A DNA stretch of 64,000 bases, from the NCBI GenBank assembly GCA_001414485.1, contig LLEY01000152.1, positions 62,001 to 126,000 of the forward strand. The letters are read 5' to 3'. Below are positions 1 through 10,984 of this stretch, in pieces. Position 1 is the stretch's first letter; every line of letters begins with the position of its first letter. Under the pieces are notes generated by a model. It saw only the letters and a list, made by a program, of their open reading frames with translations. It ran no database searches and was not told the origin of the DNA. This DNA comes from Calycina herbarum. Lineage: Eukaryota; Ascomycota; Leotiomycetes; Helotiales; Pezizellaceae. The position numbers and the translations under genes are program-made.

Positions 1-1504
1 CAACAGCCGTGTGAGGATACACGATTGTCGGGCTCATTATTAGGTGATTATCTTGGATCGAGCGAGGCTTATATACCGCGTCCAGGTACATTTGCTAGGG
101 AGGTATGGATCGGGCGAATAAACAAGAGTGGAACCCGTTATCAATCTTGGCCCCGAGTACAAGAAAGATATAAAATTTGGCTGGTGGTCAAGGGCTTGGG
201 GTTGTCTTGGATTTGGCTCCACTACGGTACCTGATGAATATTGCCTCTCGGTTCTCTTTGGTTTTCGCTGGAAGCTGACGAGGTGGGTTATCTATCTCGC
301 GCAAAGCAGTAGGACAACGTGTTTTCAGCTAGACAAGCACGTTGTTGTCCCCTACAGGTGTTTTTGTACCCTCCGTACCATGTTGCAGCAGCCGCTAGAT
401 AAATAAATCTCGGATCCAGCAGCTTGGTGGTTGACGGGGTTATCTGGAAAGTGTATTTCGACTCGGCCCTGATTTGAAAAATAGGGGCGAGAAAGCGAGA
501 AAAAAGGAGGGGACTCTGCCGCTTTTAGAGAGAGATGTAGCATTTGGGATTCCGTCTCGCAAATTGGCTGACGACTCCTCACAGAAGGAAATCTCGCTGG
601 CATGCTGCCCTGTCTTATTCTGGGTCTCCGAAAATAAAACCGTTGGTGAGGCGGGTTTTTGGTGGTGGTAGTGTCCACCGATTTGCCGGGTGGTACGGCT
701 TGGTATCGCGCCGTATCGGATTCGTTTCTGCAGAACTTCGCTCGTCTCCTTTCCCAGCCATCTGCCTCTTCTCCCCTCTTTTTGCATCACCATCTCTCAC
801 CTCACACCTCACACCTCTCCCGCCGTAATACCTTCCTGTCGTTGACCTTTTCCCGTGGTTGGCTTCTTCCCGCCAACTTCACATTCGTTTGAAGCGCTTC
901 CTGTTTACGAGAAAAAGAGAGAAAGAAAGACAGCAACAGAGAAGACACAGTCGGATTTACGTAGAATTGGATTGCGCTGCAGAATACAGCCCACTCTATT
1001 TGCGACCATCCTCCACCCGTCGCTTGATACTCGACCAAATCTGCGCCAACGAATTCCCTTCTCAGTGCGCACCCCCCGTGCTCGTACATATACATGCTCG
1101 CCTTGTCTCTTCCTCTTCCATTGAAACTTTAATATATACCGGCGCTGTACTGTACTTTTCGCTGTGCTGCTGCTGCTGCACTGCACTGCTGCAACCGCTG
1201 CCTGTCAATTGTTTCAGAGCGGCAATTCTTGGGTCAGGAATCCCGGACTCTCGCAATCTTGCGAACTGACTTCCAACCCTCAGCACCACCGGGTCCCTTC
1301 TTGTGCCTCCTCAGCCTCAACTCAAATTCGCTCTGCTCTGCTCTGCTCTGCTCTGTTCTGCTCTGCTGGCCAGGGACTTTTGATGCACGCCAGCCCCCAA
1401 CTATCCCTTTTCATCCGAAGCCCAAAAACTGAACTCTGACTGCCATTGTTGACAGTATCATGACCATCTAGTCCACGCTCGTTTTCCCAGCCGATTGAGC
1501 TGCC
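1..1504. other. Intergenic/upstream region of the DUF1765 gene
   Basis: No convincing gene is seen. Short open frames on both strands overlap each other and have no splice logic or protein-like composition. From about 740 to 1440 the plus strand is strongly pyrimidine-rich (runs of CT, TCTC and CTCAC), and 1329-1369 is a tandem CTCTG/CTGCT tract. Such CT-rich stretches are common just upstream of filamentous-fungal start codons, so this part is probably the promoter and 5' leader of the gene starting at 1505. A CTG/CTGC tract sits at 1163-1200. Confidence 0.5.
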
Positions 1505-4500
1505 ATGCAAGGTCCCACGTTGACAATGCCAGCGGCCTTTGACCCGAATCCAACCTTCACTCGTTCGCATTCGTCCCCAAACCTCCCCGAACTAGTCATT
1601 AAGGACTACAAGCAACCTGCCAATCGCCCAGATGACACCCTCCCAAGATCTGCGAGTTATACCTGCATTCCGACCTTGGAACCTCAATTCCCGTCAGAGA
1701 AGGAATTGGAGAGGGTAGAGAGTTTGCCAAAATTGAACAACAAGGATAATCAGACATTGAAAAAGAAGGATCCGAATACAAGCCATCGATTGTCAAAGGA
1801 TAAGCAGGATGAACGGCCCAAGCCGGAAAGGATGGGGAGGAGGAAGTCCTTTGTGGCCCGACCCAAATCTTGGATACAAAAAGTGAGGGGATCTCCTGAA
1901 CGGCAAAAGTCTTCTGAGACGATCAATACAACACCAGCCGACGCCCCTCCAGTTCCTACCATCCTCAAAACCAGCCGAGACAACAAAACCAAGACCGTGT
2001 CAGAGTCGTTTGCAACATTCGCCCGGAAGTCATGGATGAACCCATCGAGATCCCCATCGCCAAACCGAATAACGGAAAAGGAAAGTGATAATGAAGGTCA
2101 GCCGGATGATACAAAATCGGGGGGCAGTACCGCCAATAAGCGCCTATCACTGGTACAGAATCCAAAACTGGACAAAAGTCGGCGGAGTAAAACTTCGGAT
2201 AGTCTTCCAGTACCTTCTGTGACAAGAACAGGTACATTGTCGAAAATGAAGCAGAGACCGCAGAGCGTGTTCATGAACCTCACGAATTTTACATCCACCA
2301 ACTCTTCGACCAGCAGTCTGCCAAGCAGCTCTGTCGACAATCGATCAACTCCTAGGACTTCGACCGACAAAGTCCCACCTCTTCCGTCCGCCCCGTCAAC
2401 CGAAAGGCTTCAGCTACTTGGATCTAATAATGGGAAGCGACGGGACGAGCTTTGGTCCGCATTTCGTTCGATCGAAAACGATTTCTCTAAATTCCAGTCG
2501 AAAACTTGGTCACTGAAAACAAATGTCGTCAGAGCTTCACTTCTTCCTTTTCTAAGAAACCATGCGTCCCACCCATCGAATAAGGATCTTCGACCTGAGG
2601 ATTTGGATAGAAGGGTCAGTATTTTGAATAAATGGTGGACGGGACTCTTGGAGGTACTAGATGGAAGGCAGAACCAGACAGTGAGTGGGGTGGACCGGCC
2701 GATATTGCTCGATGCATGCTATGCAATTATGACTCGCCCCGAATGGAGGTGTTCTCCATCACATTTTGCGCCTCTATCAGAACGATCAACCAATATCCCT
2801 CCTGAGCGAAGGCCTATGACAAAACAAAAATCCTCTGGTTCTCTGAACTCTACGGTTACACAATTCATGGCTGAGTCCGTCTATCACAATACCCGGAATA
2901 TGTTCATTCAAAACCTTCTCTCGCAAATGAGTTTTGTGGTTGACAAGATGTCATTGAGACATGCACCGGCAAGTCTTGTGACTTTCTGTGGGAAAGCGGC
3001 TGCTTATGCTTTCTTTTTCGTACCTGGGGTTGCTGAAGTCTTGGTCCGCGTGTGGAAAATACCATTGGAAGTTCTTCGAAGGGTATCTGACGAGATTGGG
3101 ATGCCTCGGAGGGTCAACAAGGTGGACACGGACGAAGTGGTAGCCGCATTCCCACATCATATTCATGGTCTAGGGTGGACTTCCGTCAAGTCTATGTCTA
3201 ACCATCTTCGTTCAAATCCATTTTTGCCAGTGATGGTCTCGAAAATACCATGGTATGGCCCTTGGATGGCTAGATGGTGTGGACGAGACAGTGATTTATT
3301 CTTCGTTTTTGTGAAGCATTACCACGTGCTGGCAGAGGAATTTCTACCACAGACTCTTCCTCTGGTCAGCAAAGCTCGAGCTCCAGGTATGCATACATTT
3401 TCCACTTATCTGTAACCAGCTAACCAAATTCAATAGGATTCCTTTTGGTGCAAGCACAAGTCTTAACTGCTCTAGATGGCACGGTTCATCGACAGCCCGT
3501 TGTAGATCCATTACCTATCACGTTTGATGATGTCCTTGCTGGGGCTGATGCGACTGCTGCTCTCCCACTACCTTCAAATAACTCTGCAAGACCAATGGGG
3601 GAGAATCGATTGATAATGCTTCTACGAGATTTTATATCTGAGCGCCCCTCTGACTATGAACTCGCCAGGCTGACATTTGCTGAGACATTTGGTAAAATGA
3701 TGCAAGCTGCTGCCCGAAGAACTTCACTATTCAACCACAATGCCTGCTTTGTAATGTGCGATTTTATGGAAGAAGCACTGGGGATATTCATTCGATTCAA
3801 CCATGCGCATGCCTTGGACTCTGATTACATTGATTGGTTTTTCTGGATGGATGTATGCAAGAAGATGCTTGAAAGCGAAAACAGCATGTCTGAGATTCGC
3901 CTATTCGCATTTTTATTTGGGTCCTGGAATTTAATTGCAAACGATGAACGAAGAAAGGAAGTAATTTGCATGGATTGGCTCTTGACTGAAGATACATTTG
4001 AGCGGTTTTTCTGCCATTGGTGTCCTATGGTTAGAGCCTACTTTATGCGCCTGCTTTGTTGGAGACTATGCAGAGATGACGGAGAGGCTACCAGCCTCGA
4101 CACGTATGTTTCTTATGCTCTCATATATATCATAATTTCTGCTAACAAGTATCAGTAAAATATTCTCGATTGTCTCTACACGGATAAAAGCCTGCTGGGC
4201 CCATTATCTACACCTCAAACAAGGTTCCGAAAAGGCCAACACACTTCCACCCTCAACCGCCCCCTGTCATCCGGCGCCTGGTCGCCGTCTTCTTATAATT
4301 AGGAACGATAATCAAGCTCCTGCATCAAACCTCTTCCTTGGATTCGACGGGCTAACATCCAATACATCTACCTCTCCCACCTCAGGAGTCACTCAACCAA
4401 CGGCGTACAAGCGCCACTCCTCTCTTGCTAACTTGGCCAAGGCTGAACCAGCCGACTCGACGACTCCTAAATTAACTTCCGACTCCCCTCCCTCTTCGAA

Positions 4501-5140
4501 GAAACGATGGACTTTCATGGGGAAAATGCTTCCTTCTATGTCTACCACCGAGTCCACACCAGCAACCACTCCCACTGCGACTTCGCCCCCGAAAACCCAA
4601 AGTCTTGAAGAGGCACGTCGGGAAACTGCCATGGCACGTACAAGACCACAACTTCACGGCAAAACCTCGAGTTCCGATAGTGAAACACCTCCGTCCACGA
4701 GCACTCACAGGGCATTCAGCTTCAAATTCAGCTTAGAATGGAGTCAGCATTTTGAGAAACCCCAAGGTCAAATTGTCGCTAATGGAATCTCGGCTGGGGC
4801 TCGAGGGGGCGTTGGATTCAACGTTGGCACAGAGAGGCGACTTTCTCCACCACGATTACCAGCTGCTGCACAAGCATGGTTAGGCGCCAGAGTCCCGGGT
4901 ATCAGTCGTGAAGTTTTTCCTAAGGATCCTGGCGTCGTGGAGGGAGAGGCTCCAACTGGCGTGAGGAAGGGGGATAAGGTTGCGAGAGCAAAATACGCTG
5001 GGAGAGCACTGGCGGAATGGGCGATGGTTGTTGCGGAGTGTAATAACTTTGTTGAGAGGCGGAGGGCGGAGGGTGTACCTTCTTTGCGATGGGTTGAAGT
5101 CCCTACGTTGGGAATTGAGGGATTTCGAAGACTTGGTTGA
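1505..5140 (+). CDS. DUF1765 (UPF0592-type) protein, three exons
   Basis: Exons 1505-3386, 3437-4103 and 4156-5140 join in frame to 1177 aa. Both introns are about 50 bp with GTATGY donors and AATAG/ATCAG acceptors. The basic, Ser/Pro-rich N-terminal third (to about residue 310) looks disordered, with RRKSF and FARKSWM basic patches that could be phosphorylated. From about residue 310 the protein becomes helical and conserved-looking: RDELWSAFRSIENDF, DRRVSILNKWW, LLDACYAIMTRPEW, then YHNTRNMFIQNLLSQM and a hydrophobic stretch near CGKAAAYAFFFVPGV. These resemble fungal proteins carrying DUF1765. The C-terminal 250 residues are again low-complexity, with a final helical segment (ARAKYAGRALAEWAMVVAE). 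Molecular function is not established for the family as far as I can recall. An alternative start lies seven codons downstream at 1526. The exon structure is near certain; the family call rests on recognition, not on a search. Confidence 0.8.
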
Positions 5141-6017
5141 GAGGGGAACGAGTGGCGACGTGAGAAAAGCATATATATAAACTCTTTATCCGCATTCGGC
5201 GCATTTGACGCATTCGGCATTCGGCATAGCGTATTTACTAACGACTACTCCCCAGTCGGCATTTTTGTTTTGGAAACACGAACGATCAAAAGCGCATTAT
5301 TCGCATTGACAGCACATTATGGCATCATCATTCTATGAAATGGGATGGATTGTTTTGTTTGGGATTTTTCACATTCTCATGAGATGAGAGAGCGATGAGC
5401 TCCTTGGGTTTCTCCTTTTTCCTGCATAGCATTGGCGCGGCGCTCTGGATTATTTAGCGCACAGCTCTTTTTTTTGTTGGGTTTTACCTTTTGCTTCTTC
5501 TTCTTCTTCGTTGTATATCGGTAGGTAGCATGAATGGTTCACCCTGAGAATTGGGAACTTTACTTGGATGGAAAGGGAAGGGGGAGGTTTTACTTTGGAT
5601 TGTTTTGAATATAGATATTTCGGTTAGGAGGAGCGGGGAAGTTTGGACTTCTGTTTAGTATAGGACCAATGTAATTTTTGGGATGAACTCTTTCTTTTTT
5701 TTATTAATGAGAATGAGGAGAGAAAAGATGTGTGATTTGGAAATAGCGTGTGCTTGTTGCCTTGGCTGGGTGGACTTGAGTAAGGGGATCGGTATAGACG
5801 GGCGGGGTTGAAAGGAGGGCCAAGGGGGCTAGGAGGGATATTGGGCATTGGGAATTGGGTGGTGAGGGATAGATAGGTAGATATTATGGTGGCTTATGGA
5901 TAATTTATTCGGTTTGAACTCGAACTTTGTTTGGTCTTCCGTGCTGCGTTTACTCTTGCTTGCGGTGATGTGTGAGGTTCAAGGTCGTATCGGTGTTCTT
6001 ACTTGCAGCTTCCGTGG
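5141..6017. other. Intergenic, 3' flank of the DUF1765 gene
   Basis: No gene seen. The first few hundred bases are T-rich and suit a 3' UTR and polyadenylation region. The rest has no long frame and no recognisable repeat until the hAT remnant, whose left target duplication begins at 6018. Confidence 0.5.
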
Positions 6018-6025
6018 GATCTTGG

Positions 6026-6827
6026 CAGTGTGAGAAATGAGTAGAGTAGAGTAGAGTAGTGGTCACTACTCTACTCTACTCAACCGATTTTAAGTACTAC
6101 TCTACTCTACTCATAGTACTCTGAGTATTCGGGCCGTATCGGACCAGGCCGGGCCGAGGCTCGGAGTGGCGTCGGGGTAGGCTCCGAGGCTGCCGGGAGC
6201 TTAAGCGAGATCTCTTTTCTACTCTCTTTCTTACTTCTTACTTATATATATATATAACTAACTCTTGAAGAAGATAAAAGATCTTTATAAACGCTCTTAA
6301 TAAAGGTATAGCTAAGCTAAGAAAGTACTATCCTAAGAACAGAGTTCTAGAATCTAAGAATAGAGCTTTATATATAGCTTTAATCTTAGATCCTAGAGTA
6401 AAAATAGAGAATCTTCTTAGAATCAGTCTTTCTTCTAAATTTATAATAGATTTAAAGAAACATTTAAAGAAGGAATATAAGTTATAAGTAATCCTTCTTC
6501 TTAAATATCTAATAATATATATATACTAATATTTATCTAGCTTAAAAATAACACTTCTAAATACTAATCTACCTACTAATAAGGCTATAATTAGTCTAAA
6601 AAGCTAGGGCCTTTATCTAGAAGAAGAGACTAAAGAAGAAAGAAAGAAGAGAGAGAAGAAGGATAAAGATATAGACTGTAAAGATAACTACTTTATACTT
6701 TAGTTATTTATTTCCATTTATAGTATACTACTCAGAGTACTACTTAAGTAGTCATAAGTAACTACTCTACTCTACTCACACTACTCTGAGTACTACTTGA
6801 GTACCTGAGTATTCCTTGCTCACACTG
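6026..6827. mobile_element. hAT-superfamily transposon remnant, 802 bp, 8-bp target duplication
   Basis: The element starts CAGTGTGAG at 6026 and ends with the exact complement CTCACACTG at 6819-6827. It is flanked on both sides by the same 8 bases, GATCTTGG (6018-6025 and 6828-6835). An 8-bp duplication with short CAGNG-type ends is diagnostic of hAT transposons. Subterminal zones at 6037-6125 and 6725-6805 hold repeated GAGTA/TACTC motifs in both orientations, as expected for hAT transposase binding sites. The centre is AT-rich and shows RIP-like decay, and it retains a piece of transposase (see 6363-6420). At 802 bp it is an internally deleted, non-autonomous copy. Confidence 0.88.
6363..6420 (+). 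pseudogene. hAT transposase fragment
   Basis: Plus-strand translation gives RALYIALILDPRVKIENLL, matching the conserved A-x-x-LDPRxK motif in the C-terminal half of hAT transposases. Stops (TAA/TAG) crowd both sides, so only this piece is readable. It sits inside the 802-bp element with hAT-type ends, which supports the family assignment independently. Confidence 0.75.
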
Positions 6828-7133
6828 GATCTTGGGGGCTCGTTTCTTTGCACGCTGACTGACGACTTGCGATTCAACTCCTCCCCCCCGTTCCCACCCA
6901 AAAGCACTCAGTGGTGTCTATTTGGTCTGGTGTAACCCTACTGCATACCCCGCTGCTGCTGACACTGCTTGCTGGGTCACCCTAAACCCCAACTCCAACT
7001 TTGTAGGGTGTTTCAGAGGAGCTGGAAGGAGGTCTAAGATGAGTGATGGGAAGGTGAAGTGGTTTTGGGTCTTTGGGCCGAGGCTTGAATATTCTACGAA
7101 GTGTTCTAAGAAATATCGAGCTGTTTATAGTGA

Positions 7134-8021
7134 TCAACCTAAATGGAAATCCGCGAGATCAACCAAAATAGAAACCCCCAATAAAAGAAAGTAGAGGTAA
7201 ATACATCTCAAATACATCTTGGCATATTCTCTCAAGCATGCATCGCGGTTAACGGCATCCATTGCATATTCAACTTCCTTTTTAAGAGATCCATTCTCGT
7301 TAAAAGCACATATAGGTGTGCTAATTTCGCACTTCTCCAGATCATCCCAAGCGTTTTCAAAAGCGTTCTGTCTAAGTATTTCCTCCTCTTGGTCATATGT
7401 TTCACTTAAGTGACAAAATCTTATGATCCCTGGAATAACCATAATAGGGAAGAACAGAAAGAGTTCGGTGTAGCCGCCCGAAAAATAAACCTCCATAACC
7501 CTTTCAATGTCGGATGGGTTTGTAATGAGGACGAAGAGCACCTAATAAATGATTAGACCTGAAACTATTCTCCCCAATATTGCTCAAAATCAGACAAGTA
7601 CTACACTTACGACACCACGATACATCAAGATGAGCAAGTATCCAATAAAGCCAGTTAGAAGTACCAACCTTCCCCAGAGAGTCATTGGATACTGCGGCAC
7701 GATAATAAGAAGTTCCGCGGGAAAAAGAGGTATCCTATCCACTTCCTTCTTCTCATTTTTCTCCTCTCTACGTTCCCCGAAAGCTGCGTTCTGGGGCAGA
7801 GAAGGAAGTGCTTCCGTCGAATGTTGGGTCTCCTAGGATGCAGTAAGAGATTGAAATATTTATGTGCGCACATAACTAACCATGATGGAAATCCTTGCGA
7901 GTGCAAAGAGTTCGTCCAGTGGGTCCAATGCTTTTACTGCGTAGTTATGAAGATGTGAATCATATGTTTGATTGAGAACTTTGTGTGTGGGAACTAAGTA
8001 ATTCTTGGAAATACACGTCAT
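7134..8021 (-). CDS. Hypothetical multi-pass membrane protein, three exons
   Basis: Minus-strand exons 8021-7881, 7832-7611 and 7541-7134 join in frame to 256 aa. The introns are 48 and 69 bp, with donors GTTAGT and GTAAGT and acceptors CCTAG and TTTATTAG. Exon 1 (47 codons) is soluble and ends ...LFALARISIM. Exon 2 has a charged segment (ERREEKNEKKEVDR), then a hydrophobic helix that spans the exon 2/3 joint (LVLLTGFIGYLLILMYRGV). Exon 3 has two more likely helices (ELFLFFPIMVIPGIIRF and CIYLYFLLLGVSILVDL) around an acidic cytosol-like loop. I do not recognise the family. An upstream in-frame ATG at 8060 would add 13 residues. The hAT remnant ends about 300 bp past the stop. Splice structure is good; function unknown. 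Confidence 0.6.
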
Positions 8022-9014
8022 TTTTTTTAGTGACGCGGATACTACGAGTGAAGGATCCAAATTTCCCCTTTAAGCGAGAGCTTGAAAATCCCACAGAGCC
8101 ACAGAATAAGGATGACAATTCAGTTTTAGTCACACTAGTATATGGAAGATGCAACGAGGGTCCAGGTGCCTAAGTGACTAAAGATTTGTCTGAGAACTTT
8201 GGGAGAAACTTTGGGAGCAAAAACATAACTCCCTAATCCACTGCTACTATTCCTGCTCCTGCTGGTTTTACCTACATAAATGATGCGGTTCCAATAGAAC
8301 ATGATCTAGGCATTATTCCACCTTGAGACAGGTATGTTGGTATGCCTACTATAGAAACACAAGAATTTGGATTTTTTTTTGGGGGGGGGGGGGGGGGATG
8401 GAGGAATTAAGTTGGTTCCAAGATTGTTGGATAGAAAGTAGAAAGGGTGGAGAGGGAATGAAGAAGGTAGGAGAGGGGACGAGAGGAGATGAGACGGAAA
8501 GGTTTGTGATAGCTTGGAGTGGTATTGGGTGTTTGGAAATTGGTTCAGCTGCTTTGGAATTGGTTTACCTAGTTGTTTGGGATAATGGTTTATTGAGTAA
8601 GTGTTCGAGGAAAGCAGCGGGCTTGTGAGTCAGACTGTGTTGGGAAGGGCAGGTATGGTAGGCCGATGAAGTTGAGGTATGCTCATCGTATGTCCAAGTC
8701 ATTTTCATCATTTTCATCATTTTCATCATCACATCCTATCAGACACAGACCCCAAAAAATCTACAAAAATCAAAAAGCGCGGCAAATCACAACAAACAAA
8801 TTCATGGACATTTTGTGATTGATGACAGTTTTCTTGTTGATGAAAGATGAAGAGTATGGTATGACCCAAAACATAAGAGTACAGCACGCAATACAAGACA
8901 AGACAATGACCCCCCCACCACCACCCCTCCTCCTCTGAAATTTCTTCCTCGTCCTCCCCCCCCCACCCCCCCTAACTTCTTCGTCCTCTTCTTCTCCCCT
9001 CGGTGTGACCGTGG
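8022..9014. other. Intergenic with simple repeats
   Basis: No supported gene. The plus-strand frame at 8323-8628 reads through a 17-base G run (8381-8397) and has no protein-like character. Other simple sequence: a roughly 10-bp tandem CATTTT/CATCA array at 8701-8730 and C-rich tracts at 8910-8970. Confidence 0.5.
8381..8397 (+). repeat. Homopolymer run of 17 G
   Basis: A T run (8372-8380) is followed directly by 17 consecutive G. It is a simple-sequence tract and its exact length could be a sequencing or assembly artefact. Confidence 0.9.
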
Positions 9015-10378
9015 TCACTGTGCAACGCTTGACAGAGATGATGCCATGGCACCCAGGCTAGGTTGATCTTTGTTAGTTTGATGTATGGAAAAGGTTGGGA
9101 GGGGAAATGTACCTTGACTTTGAAAGTTGAAAGGCCGACCAGGTTGGAGAGACAGGGCAGAATGGGTTGGGGTTGCCGTTGTATGAGTGGTCCCCTCCAA
9201 CCTGGTCGTTGTTTGGGAAATTGGTAGGGTTGTGAAGCCCATTCCACGCCCCACCAGTACCGATGAGGTGGTCATGTTGAGAAGGGTTCTGCGGTGATGT
9301 CAGTGGGATGAAGATGGAATGAGATAAGGAAGGATGAGATGCATACCCCGGATGGGACCTTTTTAGGTCGAGTTTGACGAAGAAGGTGCTTCTTGAAGAC
9401 GGTTCAATGGCCGATGGGACCTTGGCCGTAATTTTTCTTTTGTTTTTTTGTTTTTTTTTGTTTTTTTGGTTGTTGTTGGTGTGGTTGTTGTGAAAGGTAA
9501 AGGAGGAGGCTTGATATCTTGTCGACGCGGACGCTTGAGGAAAAAGTACCTGCAGAAAGTTAGAAAAGACAATGTCATTGAGCTAGAAAAAAAGAAGAAG
9601 CAGAAATGTAACATACCGACCGGGTTGCGACCAAAGCCGCCCCGTTCCCCCAAGATGATTTACTGCAATAGGTGTTGACATCCGGGGAGGAACGGGGCAG
9701 CGGGACCACCCCAGGACCTGTTGTTCTCTTTTTGCTGCAAAGAAAACGTCAGTATATCCCAGAATGATTGAGTATGGGCTGAGTCGGGGCGTACTTACTT
9801 TAATGGGTCCTGAGGTGGTCCCCAAGTGAACTTGAGGTGATCCCCAAGTGAACTGTAGGGCGCACACTGGACTCAAGTCAGCAAAATCATCCGAATGCGA
9901 GGCACCCAAAAGCCACCAGCTTTGTCGAAAAGCCAACGCTAGAAATTTGCCATCGAAATGACTTTTGTTCGAAGAAGGGAAAACTTACGCCCCAGCCTGT
10001 TGGCCAGAAGACCCCCAGGCCCCCACCTGGAAATGAAGTCAGCAAAGGTTTCCCCATTAATCTAAACATGAGACCCCCGTAACAGGAAACACCCTCATAG
10101 TGGGAGCTGCCGTCGACAAACAGCGTTCGAAGCAAAAAAAAAACCCCCCCAGGGAGGAAGAGGGAAGATAACGTACCTTCTAGCCAAGGCCACTGGCGTG
10201 TGGCTAATGGCTGCCAGGAGCCGTGGGAGCCCGGAGGTGATGAGTTGCACCATAAGGAGATGGATTTCGAAAAGCTTTGTCTGAAGAGAAAAGGATTTGG
10301 TGGTGGGAGAGGGAGATATTTATACCTCGAGGACCTAAGGAACTGGCGGGAAATCACGGCGCTAAGGGTGTTTGACAA
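9015..10378 (-). CDS. Hypothetical six-exon gene of unknown function
   Basis: No family recognised. On the minus strand a chain of strong splice signals can be read: donors GTACGT, GTAAGT, GTAAGT and GTATGT, and branch/acceptor pairs CTGAC..TTTCCAG, CTGAC..GTCCAG, CTGAC..TTTGCAG and CTAAC..CTGCAG. Exons 10378-10177, 10026-9989, 9866-9799, 9734-9617, 9549-9113 and 9057-9015 join to one uninterrupted 301-codon frame. Residues 1-67 are basic and hydroxylated (RQFLRSSRYKYLP) and could be a mitochondrial presequence. The middle is Gly/Pro/Trp-rich, followed by an Asn/Lys run (NNHTNNNQKNKKK) and a Gly/Asn-rich tail. A further 58-bp intron (9346-9289) is possible and shifts to another open frame ending near 8972. 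The splice signals make transcription likely; coding is less sure, and a spliced non-coding RNA is the alternative. Confidence 0.42.
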
Positions 10379-10984
10379 TTAGAGCAAACTGAGGCATTTT
10401 TCAGCATGTGGCGGTTTGTTGGGGATGGCGTGCACTTCCAGCCATGGGATTGGCTGTCTCGAGGAGGAAGACATTGATAAGACAAGGGTTTAATCAAGGA
10501 AAGGACGCTCAAGCGACCTTGTGAGCTGCAGGTCGAGGCAGGTCGAGGCGGTTACGGTTGAGTGCGGTGGGCAGTGCAGATAAGCTGGTGATGGCACTAT
10601 TGTGGTGGCTGGAAAAGCTTGCGGGGTCGGAATTCAGACTGGCTGGACGCTCTTACTCCAATACAACAACAAAGTCGAGAAGGGAAAACAGGGCTACAGA
10701 GCAAGTAGACCCCTCGGGAAAGACTCAATGGATGATAGATAGATGAATGTAAACTCTTAACTCTCTTCTGAACAAGTTGTGACGAGTAAAGACCATGTTT
10801 GCGTTGTGAGGGCTGATATACGCGCTCAACGGCGTGCTTTTGCGAAAATCTGGACTCGTGAATTGCTGCGGGCAACGCCAGCCCTACGGAACCAAGGGAG
10901 CGAACGCAGAAGATTTGAACGGCTTCATGATATTCACAATAGGTTCAATATAGTTCAATTATCTGTATAAAGTAACAAGAAAGA
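10379..10984. other. Intergenic
   Basis: Nothing recognisable. Probably the promoter of the minus-strand gene ending at 10378, plus spacer before the decayed gene. Confidence 0.45.
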
